Below, piece after piece: positions 52,028 through 60,518 of a DNA stretch of 64,000 bases. The notes under the pieces are model-generated. The model was not told where the DNA came from. It made no database searches and saw only the letters and a program-made list of their open reading frames with translations. The stretch covers positions 2,085,501-2,149,500 of the forward strand of contig NZ_CP046400.1 of assembly GCF_009762795.1 (NCBI RefSeq), written 5' to 3'. The translations under genes were made by a program, and so were the position numbers. How positions within the stretch are numbered: position 1 is the first letter of the stretch; each line of letters opens with the position of its first letter. The stretch is from Pseudodesulfovibrio cashew (GTDB lineage Bacteria; Desulfobacterota; Desulfovibrionia; Desulfovibrionales; Desulfovibrionaceae).

Positions 52028-52074
52028 GCAAATTAAAAAACCTACCAACTTAGTTACAAAAATCACGAAAAGGG

Positions 52075-52171
52075 TTGACGAAGGGCTTGCTGGTAACATA
52101 CCGAGCCGGTAGGGTTTAAAACCTACACAACCAGTAGGAATTTAAACCCACCGGTTGCGTAGGATTTTGGA
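52075..52171 (+). promoter_or_regulatory. hmc promoter region with three 25-bp iterons
   Basis: TTGACG (52075-52080) may be the -35, with a weak CATACC about 16 bp on. Three direct repeats begin at 52097, 52122 and 52147, exactly 25 bp apart. Each starts with a 17-bp inverted repeat: CATAC-N7-GTAGG, CCTAC-N7-GTAGG and CCCAC-N7-GTAGG; a T/A-rich tail follows, most clearly in the first two units. They overlap and follow the putative -10, as expected for a repressor operator. A degenerate CCTAC-N7-GTTAC lies at 52041-52057. The leader from 52172 to 52325 holds no gene. Confidence 0.7.
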
Positions 52172-52325
52172 ACCGGATTTGTGCGGCGGTTTTCGCGGAT
52201 GCCTGAGCGACAAGGCAAGGACGCGACGGGGGGTCCCGAGGGAGCCCGTAAACCGGGCCCGGAGGGCAGCGCCGGACAGAACCAGGTTCACAGCCAACAA
52301 CGCTTTTGAGGAAAGGGATCGACAC

Positions 52326-53957
52326 ATGGCAAACGGTAAAAGGGTATTGCGATTCAGTGCCATCCTGATTGCGCTGGCGGGCGTGCTGGTCTTCCATCTG
52401 GAAGCCATGGGCATGCTGGACTCCACGGCGGAAGCCGAGGGGCGGCCTGATGTGATCATGATCGACACCATCGCGCGGTTTGGGGAGCTGGAGCAGCCAG
52501 CGGCCGTGTTCAAACACGACGTGCACACCAAGGCCCTGAAGGCACAGGGCAAGAGCTGCGAAGCCTGTCACAGCAAGGACGCCAAGGGGAACATGACCCT
52601 GACGTTCAAGGGTGTGGAAGGCGACGGAACGTCCGAACTCGGCGCTTCCGACATCAAGAAAATTTATCACGACGGCTGTATCACCTGCCACAATGACACG
52701 GCAGAGAAGAATCTCGAGTCCGGTCCCGCAGTGGGCGAGTGCCGCAGCTGTCACCAGGAAAAGCCCGAAACCGGCGTGATGCGCGCCGATGCGGGCATGG
52801 ACAACGTCCTGCACTACGCCCACTGGAGCTCCAAGGAGATCCCGGCTGACAAGGGCAAGGACACCAATTGCGGCGCCTGCCACAAGAAGTCCGGTGAAGA
52901 GGACAGCTGGCGCGTCGCGGCCGAGAAGTCCGGCGAGCCCCTGGACGAGGTCTTCCACTCCAAGTGTGTGACCTGTCACCAGAGCCTGGCCGACAAGAAG
53001 GCCGAGAAGACCGGCCCGGTCAAGTGCGCCGGTTGTCACGGCACCGCCGAGATCGCGGACCGCAAGGCCGAAGAGGCCAAGAAGCTGGCTGCCATGGGAG
53101 GCGTGCTGCCGCGCCTGCCGAGAAAGCAGCCCGACCTGTTGATGGTTATGCCCAAACTCGAAGAGGGCGCTAAAATAGACGATAAGCCGTCCGGCATGGC
53201 TCCGGTTGCCTTCAACCACAAGTTCCACGAGGAAAACGTGGACTCATGCCGTACGTGCCATCACAAATCCGTGCAGGCCTGTTCCAGTTGCCATACCCAG
53301 CTGGGTGTTGAGAAGGACGGGGTTGTCAGTCTTGACCAGGCCATGCACGTTGTGATGAGTGACCGCTCCTGTATCGGCTGCCATGCCAAGGAGCAGGAAA
53401 AGCCCGAATGCGCCGGGTGTCACTCCCTGCGCACCGCGGACAAGCCCGCTTCCGATGCCTCCTGCAAGACCTGCCACGTCACCCCGCGTGACGCCGAAGG
53501 CAACGCTCTGGCCCTGGCCGGTGCGCCCAAGGAGATGAAGGAAGCCGTGGCCGGACAGATCATTGCCGAACGTCCGCAGACCCACGCGGTTCCCGCAGTG
53601 GACGCCATCCCCGAGTTCGTGACCATCGGCGCCATCGCCGACAAGTTCCAGGCGAGCAAGATGCCGCACCGGAAGATCGTGCTCAAGATGCTGGACAACA
53701 TCAAGGACAGCAAGCTGGCCTCCACCTTCCACGCCACTCCCGAGGCCGTGTGCGGTGCCTGCCACCACAACAGCCCGGCGACCCTGACGCCGCCCAAGTG
53801 CTCCAGCTGCCACGCCGTGGCCACGGACCTCGTTTCCGGTAAGCCCGGTCTCAAGGCCGCCTACCATGGGCAGTGCATGCGTTGCCATACTGAAATGAAG
53901 CTCGAAAAGCCCGCCGCCACCAACTGCGTCGCGTGCCACGAGAAAAAAACCAACTAG
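52326..53957 (+). CDS. hmcA: High-molecular-weight cytochrome c HmcA
   Basis: A 543-residue periplasmic multihaem cytochrome c with an N-terminal export signal (VLRFSAILIALAGVLVF). Counting CXXCH motifs gives 15, grouped 3 + 3 + 5 + 4 along the chain, in class III cytochrome-like domains. Size and downstream genes match HmcA of the Hmc complex, which links periplasmic hydrogenase/c3 electrons to the membrane and cytoplasm. The start MANGKRVL at 52326 is chosen (AGGAAAGGG upstream); the 57 extra upstream codons are Arg-rich and overlap the promoter leader. D. vulgaris HmcA is described with 16 haems, one more than I count. Confidence 0.95.
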   Translation: MANGKRVLRFSAILIALAGVLVFHLEAMGMLDSTAEAEGRPDVIMIDTIARFGELEQPAAVFKHDVHTKALKAQGKSCEACHSKDAKGNMTLTFKGVEGDGTSELGASDIKKIYHDGCITCHNDTAEKNLESGPAVGECRSCHQEKPETGVMRADAGMDNVLHYAHWSSKEIPADKGKDTNCGACHKKSGEEDSWRVAAEKSGEPLDEVFHSKCVTCHQSLADKKAEKTGPVKCAGCHGTAEIADRKAEEAKKLAAMGGVLPRLPRKQPDLLMVMPKLEEGAKIDDKPSGMAPVAFNHKFHEENVDSCRTCHHKSVQACSSCHTQLGVEKDGVVSLDQAMHVVMSDRSCIGCHAKEQEKPECAGCHSLRTADKPASDASCKTCHVTPRDAEGNALALAGAPKEMKEAVAGQIIAERPQTHAVPAVDAIPEFVTIGAIADKFQASKMPHRKIVLKMLDNIKDSKLASTFHATPEAVCGACHHNSPATLTPPKCSSCHAVATDLVSGKPGLKAAYHGQCMRCHTEMKLEKPAATNCVACHEKKTN

Positions 53958-53975
53958 CCCAAGGAGATCGACATA

Positions 53976-55031
53976 ATGTTACGCAGAACATTCCTCGGAC
54001 TGTTGGGCGCCGCAGGCGCGAGTGCCGCGCTTCCCAAGTCGGCCAAGGCCGGAGGACACGAGTTCCAGCCTCACCCGGACACGCATGGGGTGTTGTTTGA
54101 CGCCACCCGCTGCATCGGCTGCCGCCGTTGCGAGAAGGCGTGCAACGAAGTCAACGACCTGCCCGCTCCCGACAAACCGTTCGACGACCTCTCCGTCCTG
54201 GAGCAGGAACGCCGGACCACCGAGAAGGCCTATACGGTCGTCAACAAATACGCGGGCAAAGGCGGCCCGGTCTTTCGCAAGACCCAGTGCAACCACTGCC
54301 TGGAACCCGCCTGCGCCTCGGCCTGCTTCGTGCGGGCCTTCAAGAAGCTGCCCAACGGCGCAGTGGTCTACGACGCCTCCGTGTGCGTCGGCTGCCGCTA
54401 CTGCATGGTCGCCTGTCCCTTCGGGATCCCGGCCTACGAATACGACGAGCCGATCACTCCCCGGGTCATGAAGTGCACCATGTGCGCCCCGCGCCTGGCC
54501 GAGGGCAAGCTCCCCGGCTGCGTGGAGATCTGCCCCAAGGAAGCCCTGGTGTACGGTCCGCGCGAAGAGCTGATCAAGGTTGCCCGCGAGCGCATTCGCC
54601 GCTTCCCGGAACGCTACCTGGATCACGTCTACGGTGAAAAGGAAATGGGCGGCACCAGCTGGCTGTATATCTCCGGCGAGCCCTTCTCCAACATCGGCCT
54701 GCGCGAGGACCTTGGCACCAAGTCGGCTCCCGAGCTGACCGCCGGCGCCCTGGCCGCCGTGCCCATGGTCGTTGGCCTGTGGCCCGTGGTCCTTGGCGGC
54801 ATCTGGGCAGTGACCCAGCGCAACGCCAAGATCGCCAATCAGGAAAGGGTGATGGCCGTCAAGGATGCCCTGACCAAGGCCGGTTCCGAGGCCGAGAAGA
54901 AACTCGCCGACGAGCTCTCCAAGGCCGAGGTGGCCAACAAGCGCCGCATCGAGGTCGAGGTCAAGAAGGCCGTTGAGGAGGCGCTCTCCGCCAAGGACGA
55001 CGATGCCGAAAACAATGAGGAGGAGTCCTAG
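53976..55031 (+). CDS. hmcB: Hmc complex iron-sulfur protein HmcB
   Basis: A 351-residue periplasm-facing ferredoxin-like subunit. A twin-arginine-type leader ([15 protein letters not shown]) precedes four cysteine clusters: [35 protein letters not shown] and CTMCAP-N7-PGCVEIC. A membrane helix near residues 255-280 and a charged helical tail ([20 protein letters not shown]) follow. It transfers electrons between HmcA and the membrane subunits. Ends directly at the hmcC ATG. Confidence 0.94.
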   Translation: MLRRTFLGLLGAAGASAALPKSAKAGGHEFQPHPDTHGVLFDATRCIGCRRCEKACNEVNDLPAPDKPFDDLSVLEQERRTTEKAYTVVNKYAGKGGPVFRKTQCNHCLEPACASACFVRAFKKLPNGAVVYDASVCVGCRYCMVACPFGIPAYEYDEPITPRVMKCTMCAPRLAEGKLPGCVEICPKEALVYGPREELIKVARERIRRFPERYLDHVYGEKEMGGTSWLYISGEPFSNIGLREDLGTKSAPELTAGALAAVPMVVGLWPVVLGGIWAVTQRNAKIANQERVMAVKDALTKAGSEAEKKLADELSKAEVANKRRIEVEVKKAVEEALSAKDDDAENNEEES

Positions 55032-56204
55032 ATGTCTGTCGACAACGCCGCTCCCAAAAAGTCGTTTTTTACGCCATTCAACCTCATCGCCACGATGATC
55101 CTCATAGCGGGTGTCGTCGTCTCGGTGATGCGGTTCACCGGCGGCCTCGGCGCCGTCACCAACCTTGACCAGAACAATCCGTGGGGCATCTGGATCGGTT
55201 TCGACCTGCTCTGCGGTGTGGCACTGGCCGCCGGTGGTTACACCACCTCCGCCGCCTGCTACATCTTCGGTCTCAAGAAGTTCCACGCCGGCGTCCGTCC
55301 GGCGATCCTGACCGCCTTCCTGGGCTACGCCCTGGTGGTCTTCGCACTCGGCTACGACGTCGGTCGCCCCTGGCGACTGCCGTACCCCATCTTCGTCCAG
55401 CAGGGCACCACGTCCCTGCTGTTTGAAGTAGGCCTGTGCGTCATGCTCTACCTGACCGTGCTGTTCATCGAGTTCTCGCCCGCCGCCCTCGAGTGGCTGG
55501 GCATGAGAAAGATCCGCAACATCGTGGTCAAGATGACCCTCGCCCTGACCATCTTCGGCGTGGTTCTGTCCACCCTGCACCAGTCCTCCCTGGGCGCGCT
55601 GTTCACCATCGCCCCCTCGAAGCTGCATCCGCTCTGGTACTCCCAGTACCTGCCGCTGTTCTTCTTCGTGTCGAGTATCTGCGCGGGCATGTCCATGGTC
55701 ATCTTTGAGGGTACCCTCTCCCACAAGCCCATGCACCACTTGATGGATGCGGAGTACCTGGACAATCACGACGGCCTTATTCTTGGATTCGGTAAGGCCA
55801 CTTCCATCGTGTTGTTCGGGTACTTCGCCATCAAGGTCATCGGCCTGGCCTACGACAACAACTGGCACTACCTGACCACCGGCTACGGCGCGTGGTTCAT
55901 GGTCGAGATGCTCGGTTTCGTGGCCCTGCCGTCCTTCCTGTACGCCATCGGCGTCCGGGACAGGAACATAACGTTGATCAAGTGGGCCGCCGGACTCACC
56001 GTCCTCGGCATCGTCGTCAACCGGTTCAACATCTCCATGGTGGCCTTCAACTACCACCTGCCTGCTGCACTGCGGTACTTCCCGAGCTGGGGCGAGATCA
56101 CCATCTCCCTGTTCGTGGTTACCATCGGCGTTGTCGTGTTCCGGTTCATCACCACCCGGATGCCCATCTTCTTCGAGCATCCCGATTACAAGGACGAACA
56201 CTAG
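55032..56204 (+). CDS. hmcC: Hmc complex NrfD-like integral membrane subunit HmcC
   Basis: A 390-residue polytopic protein with about ten transmembrane helices of the NrfD/PsrC family (PWGIWIGFDLLCGVALAAGGYTTSA is characteristic). It probably handles quinone or proton-coupled electron transfer in the complex. Translationally coupled to hmcB with no gap. Followed 10 bp later by the tiny hmcD gene. Confidence 0.94.
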   Translation: MSVDNAAPKKSFFTPFNLIATMILIAGVVVSVMRFTGGLGAVTNLDQNNPWGIWIGFDLLCGVALAAGGYTTSAACYIFGLKKFHAGVRPAILTAFLGYALVVFALGYDVGRPWRLPYPIFVQQGTTSLLFEVGLCVMLYLTVLFIEFSPAALEWLGMRKIRNIVVKMTLALTIFGVVLSTLHQSSLGALFTIAPSKLHPLWYSQYLPLFFFVSSICAGMSMVIFEGTLSHKPMHHLMDAEYLDNHDGLILGFGKATSIVLFGYFAIKVIGLAYDNNWHYLTTGYGAWFMVEMLGFVALPSFLYAIGVRDRNITLIKWAAGLTVLGIVVNRFNISMVAFNYHLPAALRYFPSWGEITISLFVVTIGVVVFRFITTRMPIFFEHPDYKDEH

Positions 56205-56214
56205 GAGGTACGTC

Positions 56215-56346
56215 ATGGAATTCTACAGTCTTCAGGAATACTACACCTTCACCAAGGGCGTCGTGTACCTGCTCATGGGCGGAATTCTCGTAGGGGCGAC
56301 CCTCTACTGGCAGTTCCTCCTCGGCGGCAACAAGAAGGACGACTAG
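56215..56346 (+). CDS. hmcD: Hmc complex small membrane subunit HmcD
   Basis: A 43-residue single-helix protein (helix GVVYLLMGGILVGATLYWQFLL, then a basic-acidic tail GGNKKDD). Its place between hmcC and hmcE matches the small HmcD subunit of Desulfovibrio. Ribosome-binding site AGGAGGTACGTC. Confidence 0.88.
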   Translation: MEFYSLQEYYTFTKGVVYLLMGGILVGATLYWQFLLGGNKKDD

Positions 56347-56398
56347 GCTCACGCCGTCGTTTCGCAATCAACGATATGACATTCAAGGAGAAGCGGAA

Positions 56399-57076
56399 AT
56401 GTACGATTTCCTGACAGGGCCGATGCTCTGGGCGACGTTTCTCGTCAGCTTCGGCGGCCTGATAGTGCGAGCCATCATGTATGTGAAGGGTCTCAGCTGG
56501 CAGCTCGACCGAGTGGCCTACCGCCCCCACATGAGCTATGGCATGCGCGGAGCCGTTCGCTCCATCCTGGCCTTCATCATCCCGTTTAAAGCCCGGCTGT
56601 GGCGCACGCGCCCCGGCTTCACCATCATCTTCTTCGCCTTCCACATCGGGCTGCTGGTCACCCCGATCTTCCTGGAGGCGCACAACGTGATGCTGCAAAA
56701 GGCATTCGGCGTGTCCCTGCCGACGCTGCCCACCGGCGTGGCCGACGGCCTGGCCTGGGTCTGCCTGGTCGGCGGGCTGTTCATGGTCCTTCGTCGCATC
56801 GCCTTCCCGGAGGTGCGCATCATCACCACGGCCTATGACTACCTGCTGCTGGTCATCACCGTGCTGCCGTTCATCACCGGATTGATCGCCCGCTACGAGA
56901 TGGGCGACTACAACTTCTGGCTGACGGCGCACATCCTGACCGGTGAAATCTGGCTGCTCAGCCTGCCCTTCACCAAGCTCAGCCACGCCATCCTGTTCTT
57001 CATGTCCCGCATGCAGCTGGGCATGGACTACGGCATCAAGCGCGGCGGCATGAAGGGCTCCGACATGGCCTGGTAA
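56399..57076 (+). CDS. hmcE: Hmc complex b-type cytochrome subunit HmcE
   Basis: A 225-residue membrane protein with about five helices, related to NarI-like b-type haem subunits. Candidate axial histidines occur in FFAFHIGLLVTPIFLEAHN and LTAHILTGEIW / KLSHAILFF. It passes electrons across the membrane to the cytoplasmic HmcF. Start follows AAGGAGAAGCGGAA. Confidence 0.92.
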   Translation: MYDFLTGPMLWATFLVSFGGLIVRAIMYVKGLSWQLDRVAYRPHMSYGMRGAVRSILAFIIPFKARLWRTRPGFTIIFFAFHIGLLVTPIFLEAHNVMLQKAFGVSLPTLPTGVADGLAWVCLVGGLFMVLRRIAFPEVRIITTAYDYLLLVITVLPFITGLIARYEMGDYNFWLTAHILTGEIWLLSLPFTKLSHAILFFMSRMQLGMDYGIKRGGMKGSDMAW

Positions 57077-57109
57077 CCGGGCGATACTGCCAAAGAATGG
57101 AGAAGCACA

Positions 57110-58501
57110 ATGCCTGAAGGAAAATTCTGCAACAAGACGCCCATCACCACCGAAGAGCAGCTCAAGGCCACTCTCGGGGATAAGGGCGGCAAGCAATACT
57201 ACGAAGAAATGAACCACCTGGACGTGGATTCTGAGAAGCTCTGGGGAGCCATTCAGAAGACCATGAAGTCCAGGACCAAAACCTGGTTGGAAATCTGCGC
57301 TCACTGCGGCCTCTGCGCCGAGTCCTGCTTCCTCTACCAGGTCAACGGACGGGTGCCCGAACAGGTGCCTTCCTACAAGATCCAGTCCACGCTCGGCCAG
57401 ATGGTCAAGAAGAAGGGCAAGGTCGACAACGAGTTCATGCAGATGTGCATGGAGACCGCCTGGTCCAAGTGCACCTGCTGCAATCGTTGCGGCATGTACT
57501 GCCCCCACGGCATCGACATGGGCGTCATGTTCAGCTACCTGCGCGGCCTGCTCTACTCCCAGGGCTTCGTGCCGTGGGAGCTGAAGATCGGCGCGGGCAT
57601 GCACCGCGTCTACCGCGCCCAGATGGACGTCACCATGGAAGACTGGGTCGAGACCTGCGAGTGGATGGCCGAGGAGACCGAGGAAGAATGGCCCGGTCTG
57701 GAAATCCCCGTGGACAAGGAAGACGCTGACATCATGTACACCTGCAACGCCCGTGAGCCCAAGCACTACCCGGAAGATATCGCCGAAGCGGCCATTCTCT
57801 TCCACGTGGCGGGCGAGAACTGGACCGTGCCTTCCGAGGGCTGGGAGCAGACCTCCCTGTCCATGTTCGCCGGTGACTGGGAATGCTGCAAGGACAACGT
57901 CGTCAACGTCTACAGCGCCATCGAGCGGCTGCGTCCCAAGCGGGCCATCGGCACCGAGTGCGGTCACGCGCACCGCGCCACCGTCATCGAGGGCCCGTAC
58001 TGGGCCGGACGTGAGGATGGACAGCCCCCGGCACCGTATATCCACTACGTCGAATGGCTGGCCGAGGCCCTGCGCACCGGCAAGCTCAAGATTGACCCGG
58101 CCAAGCGGATCAAAGAGCCCGTCACGCTGCAGGACTCCTGCAACTACGTGCGTAACCAGGGCCTCAAGGACGTGACGCGCGAGATCATCAGCTACATCGT
58201 CGAGCCCGGCTACTTCGTGGAGATGGCCCCCAACAAGGAGCACAACTACTGCTGCGGCGGTGGTGGCGGCTTCAACGGCATCGGCCTGTACCGCGAGCAG
58301 CGCAACGTGGCCCTGCGCAAGAAGAAGCAGCAGATCCTCGATACCGGCTGCAAGCTGGTCATCGCGCCCTGCCACAACTGCTGGGACGCCATCCGGGACC
58401 TGGAAGAAGAGTACGAGATCGGTATCCGCTGGTCCTTCCTCAAGCCGCTGGTCATCGGCATGCTCGACGTGCCGGAGCACCTGCTGCCCAAAGACGAGTA
58501 A
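57110..58501 (+). CDS. hmcF: Hmc complex cytoplasmic Fe-S subunit HmcF (HdrD-like)
   Basis: A 463-residue cytoplasmic protein with two ferredoxin-like clusters ([11 protein letters not shown] and [11 protein letters not shown]) and a CCG domain ([12 protein letters not shown] with APCHNCWD) related to heterodisulfide reductase HdrD. It is the cytoplasmic exit of the Hmc complex and may reduce a disulfide or a ferredoxin partner. It lies 33 bp after hmcE. Ends the structural hmc genes. Confidence 0.94.
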   Translation: MPEGKFCNKTPITTEEQLKATLGDKGGKQYYEEMNHLDVDSEKLWGAIQKTMKSRTKTWLEICAHCGLCAESCFLYQVNGRVPEQVPSYKIQSTLGQMVKKKGKVDNEFMQMCMETAWSKCTCCNRCGMYCPHGIDMGVMFSYLRGLLYSQGFVPWELKIGAGMHRVYRAQMDVTMEDWVETCEWMAEETEEEWPGLEIPVDKEDADIMYTCNAREPKHYPEDIAEAAILFHVAGENWTVPSEGWEQTSLSMFAGDWECCKDNVVNVYSAIERLRPKRAIGTECGHAHRATVIEGPYWAGREDGQPPAPYIHYVEWLAEALRTGKLKIDPAKRIKEPVTLQDSCNYVRNQGLKDVTREIISYIVEPGYFVEMAPNKEHNYCCGGGGGFNGIGLYREQRNVALRKKKQQILDTGCKLVIAPCHNCWDAIRDLEEEYEIGIRWSFLKPLVIGMLDVPEHLLPKDE

Positions 58502-58552
58502 CCATGGCCGGCCGCCTTCGGGCGGCTGAGAGTCAAACCTTCGAGGTGAGAT

Positions 58553-59440
58553 ATGTTCAAGAAGATTCTTTTGGCAACCAGCGGTGCTCCGTCCACCTTC
58601 GGTGCCGCCCGCGTCGCCTTTGACATGGCCAAACGCTACGGGGCCGAAGTCGTGGTTCTCAACGTCATGGGCGTGCCCACCAAGGCCTTTTCCCAGGTCG
58701 TCAACGACGTCCGTACCGGAGAAGAGGTCGAGGTCGACGACGAGTACCGGTCCTGGGTCGAGGAGGAGCTCAAGACCACGTTCGAGAAGCAGTTCGAGAC
58801 CGTGGAATTCTCCAAGCTCGTGCTGACCACCGGCGTTCCGCACCGTGAAATCCTGCGCTGCGCCCGCGACGAGGACGTGGATATGATCGTCATGGGCGCC
58901 AGCTCCGGCGATTCCAATGTCTACCGCAAGGGGTATCCCGGCTCCACACTGCAGCGCGTGGCCAAGGCCGCCCGCTGCCCGGTGATGACCGTGCACCGCG
59001 AGACCGCGTCCTACTGGGGCGGTTTCAGCAACATCGTCTTCGCCACCGACTTCTCCAAGCAGGCGGCAAGCGCATTCAAGTTCTCGCTGAACGCCGCCAA
59101 GGAGCTCGATAGCGACCTGACCATCCTGCACGCCCTGGACATCAGCGGCAAGGTGCTGGATCAGAACGAGATCGAGGACCGGCTTATCGCTGCCCGCGAG
59201 CGCATCCGGGGTACCTACGACCTGGGCGACTTCAAGAATTGCGACATCGAGGTTTGGGAAGGTGTTCCCTACGTTGAAATAGTCAAGATGGCACGCGAAC
59301 GGTCCGCCGACCTCATCGTCATGGCGCACCACATCCGCGAGCTGGACCCGGAAAAGGCGCGGATCGGCTCCACCATGGAGCAGGTCATCCTGCGCGCCGG
59401 CTGTCCGGTGATCAGCGTGTCCAAGCCTGACAAGGTATAG
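58553..59440 (+). CDS. Tandem universal stress protein
   Basis: A 295-residue protein of two UspA domains. The N-terminal one starts MFKKILLATSGAPSTFGAARVAFDMA and ends near 145 with GASSGDSNVYRKGYPGSTLQRVAKAARCPVMTV. The second starts NIVFATDFSKQAASAFKFSLNAAKEL and ends GSTMEQVILRAGCPVISVSKP. The G-2X-G-9X-G(S/T) nucleotide motif is recognisable in both in modified form. It follows hmcF by about 50 bp and is likely co-transcribed; role in redox or starvation stress is inferred. Confidence 0.9.
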   Translation: MFKKILLATSGAPSTFGAARVAFDMAKRYGAEVVVLNVMGVPTKAFSQVVNDVRTGEEVEVDDEYRSWVEEELKTTFEKQFETVEFSKLVLTTGVPHREILRCARDEDVDMIVMGASSGDSNVYRKGYPGSTLQRVAKAARCPVMTVHRETASYWGGFSNIVFATDFSKQAASAFKFSLNAAKELDSDLTILHALDISGKVLDQNEIEDRLIAARERIRGTYDLGDFKNCDIEVWEGVPYVEIVKMARERSADLIVMAHHIRELDPEKARIGSTMEQVILRAGCPVISVSKPDKV

Positions 59441-59459
59441 AGAGCGATAACGCGTCAAC

Positions 59460-59527
59460 GTGCCCGGTGAGGGCCGGGCACATAATATTAATGCCGCGAC
59501 CGGCCTTGGCGGGAGCGGTCGCGGCAT
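59460..59527 (+). other. Two intercistronic hairpins between usp and rrf1-like gene
   Basis: GTGCCCGG/CCGGGCAC (59460-59467, 59474-59481) and a perfect 12-bp stem ATGCCGCGACCG/CGGTCGCGGCAT (59491-59502, 59516-59527). No T-tract follows either. They may reduce read-through from hmc into the regulatory genes or protect mRNA ends. Confidence 0.6.
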
Positions 59528-59571
59528 AGTCAAGAATCACCGTGTGATTCATGTCTACCAGGAGGGTTATT

Positions 59572-59925
59572 ATGTCCAAGAAGATTCTTATCATCGACGA
59601 CGACAAGGAAATCCGCTCGTATTTGTCCGAACTGCTCGGCGACAACGGGTATGAGACCGTGACCGCCAACGACGGTTCCGAGGCCGTGGAGATCGCCAAG
59701 CGGGAAAAGCCGGATCTCGTTACGCTGGACCTGGAGATGCCCAACGAATGGGGCCCCCGGTTCTACCGCAAAATGACCCAGGACGAAGAGCTGAAGCGTA
59801 CGCCCGTGGTGGTCATCAGCGGCCTCAACGCGATCAAATACGCTATTCCCAAGGCGGTAGCAAGCCTTACGAAGCCTTTCGAACCGGCTCAATTGCTGAA
59901 AATTGTCAAGGACACCATTGGATAG
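59572..59925 (+). CDS. Single-domain response regulator, Rrf1-like (copy 1)
   Basis: A 117-residue receiver. Acidic pair IIDDDK, phospho-Asp in LVTLDLEMPNEWG, Thr/Ser in VVISGL and Lys in SLTKPFEP. It has the unusual EMPNEWGPRFYRKM after the phospho-Asp, shared with the next gene. In D. vulgaris a receiver (rrf1) sits directly behind hmcF. The ATG at 59572 is chosen because GGAGGG precedes it. No output domain. Confidence 0.88.
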   Translation: MSKKILIIDDDKEIRSYLSELLGDNGYETVTANDGSEAVEIAKREKPDLVTLDLEMPNEWGPRFYRKMTQDEELKRTPVVVISGLNAIKYAIPKAVASLTKPFEPAQLLKIVKDTIG

Positions 59926-60072
59926 CCAATCGGTTTGGGGTTGATTCATACCGGTCCGCGCGCCGCGAGGCGTGCGGGCCAACTTTTCAGACTTGGACAA
60001 GCGCGCGGCTTGAGTATACGTTGCACGGGTTGAGGGGGTTCGCCCCCGGCACCGAGAACACAGGTAGGGCAG

Positions 60073-60429
60073 ATGCCGAAGAAAATCATGGTGGTGGATG
60101 ACGATCCGGATATCGTCGACTACCTCGTCAACGTATTCGAAGATCACGGTTATGAGACCTGCCGCGCGTCGGACGGGATTTCGGCGTACGATGTGGCCCT
60201 GGCAGAGAAGCCGGACCTCATCACGCTGGATATCGAGATGCCCCACGAGTGGGGGCCCCGGTTTTACCGCCGGTTGACGAGTGAGGAGGAGTTCTCCGAC
60301 ATCCCGGTGATAGTCATCAGCGGGCTGTCCGGGATTCATCTGGCCATCCGCAGGGCAGTGGCGACCATCAAGAAGCCGTTTGACCCCGCCGATGTGATCC
60401 AGATAGTGCGAGAGGCCCTGGGCGAATAG
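60073..60429 (+). CDS. Single-domain response regulator, Rrf1-like (copy 2)
   Basis: A 118-residue receiver clearly paralogous to the previous gene: VVDDDPD, LITLDIEMPHEWGPRFYRRL, VIVISGLSG and TIKKPFDP. The two probably arose by tandem duplication and may split signals from the downstream kinases. The 147-bp gap in front shows no gene. Start ATG follows TAGGGCAG. Confidence 0.88.
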   Translation: MPKKIMVVDDDPDIVDYLVNVFEDHGYETCRASDGISAYDVALAEKPDLITLDIEMPHEWGPRFYRRLTSEEEFSDIPVIVISGLSGIHLAIRRAVATIKKPFDPADVIQIVREALGE

Positions 60430-60518
60430 CCCGGGCCGGTGAACCTTGCGATTTGCGGAAGCCGTGCCGCCTACGGGGGCGAGGCCGGCAATCCGCTGAA
60501 GGTGCCTTTGGGGGTAAG

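Noticed and set aside
52097-52171. Three short repeats considered as a CRISPR array
   Set aside because: Units are directly adjacent without unique spacers, are imperfect and sit at a promoter; no cas genes are present.
53979-59533. Very long minus-strand frames (745 and 1086 codons) opposite the hmc genes
   Set aside because: Antisense shadows of hmcB-hmcF and usp; composition is low-complexity and no start signals are seen.
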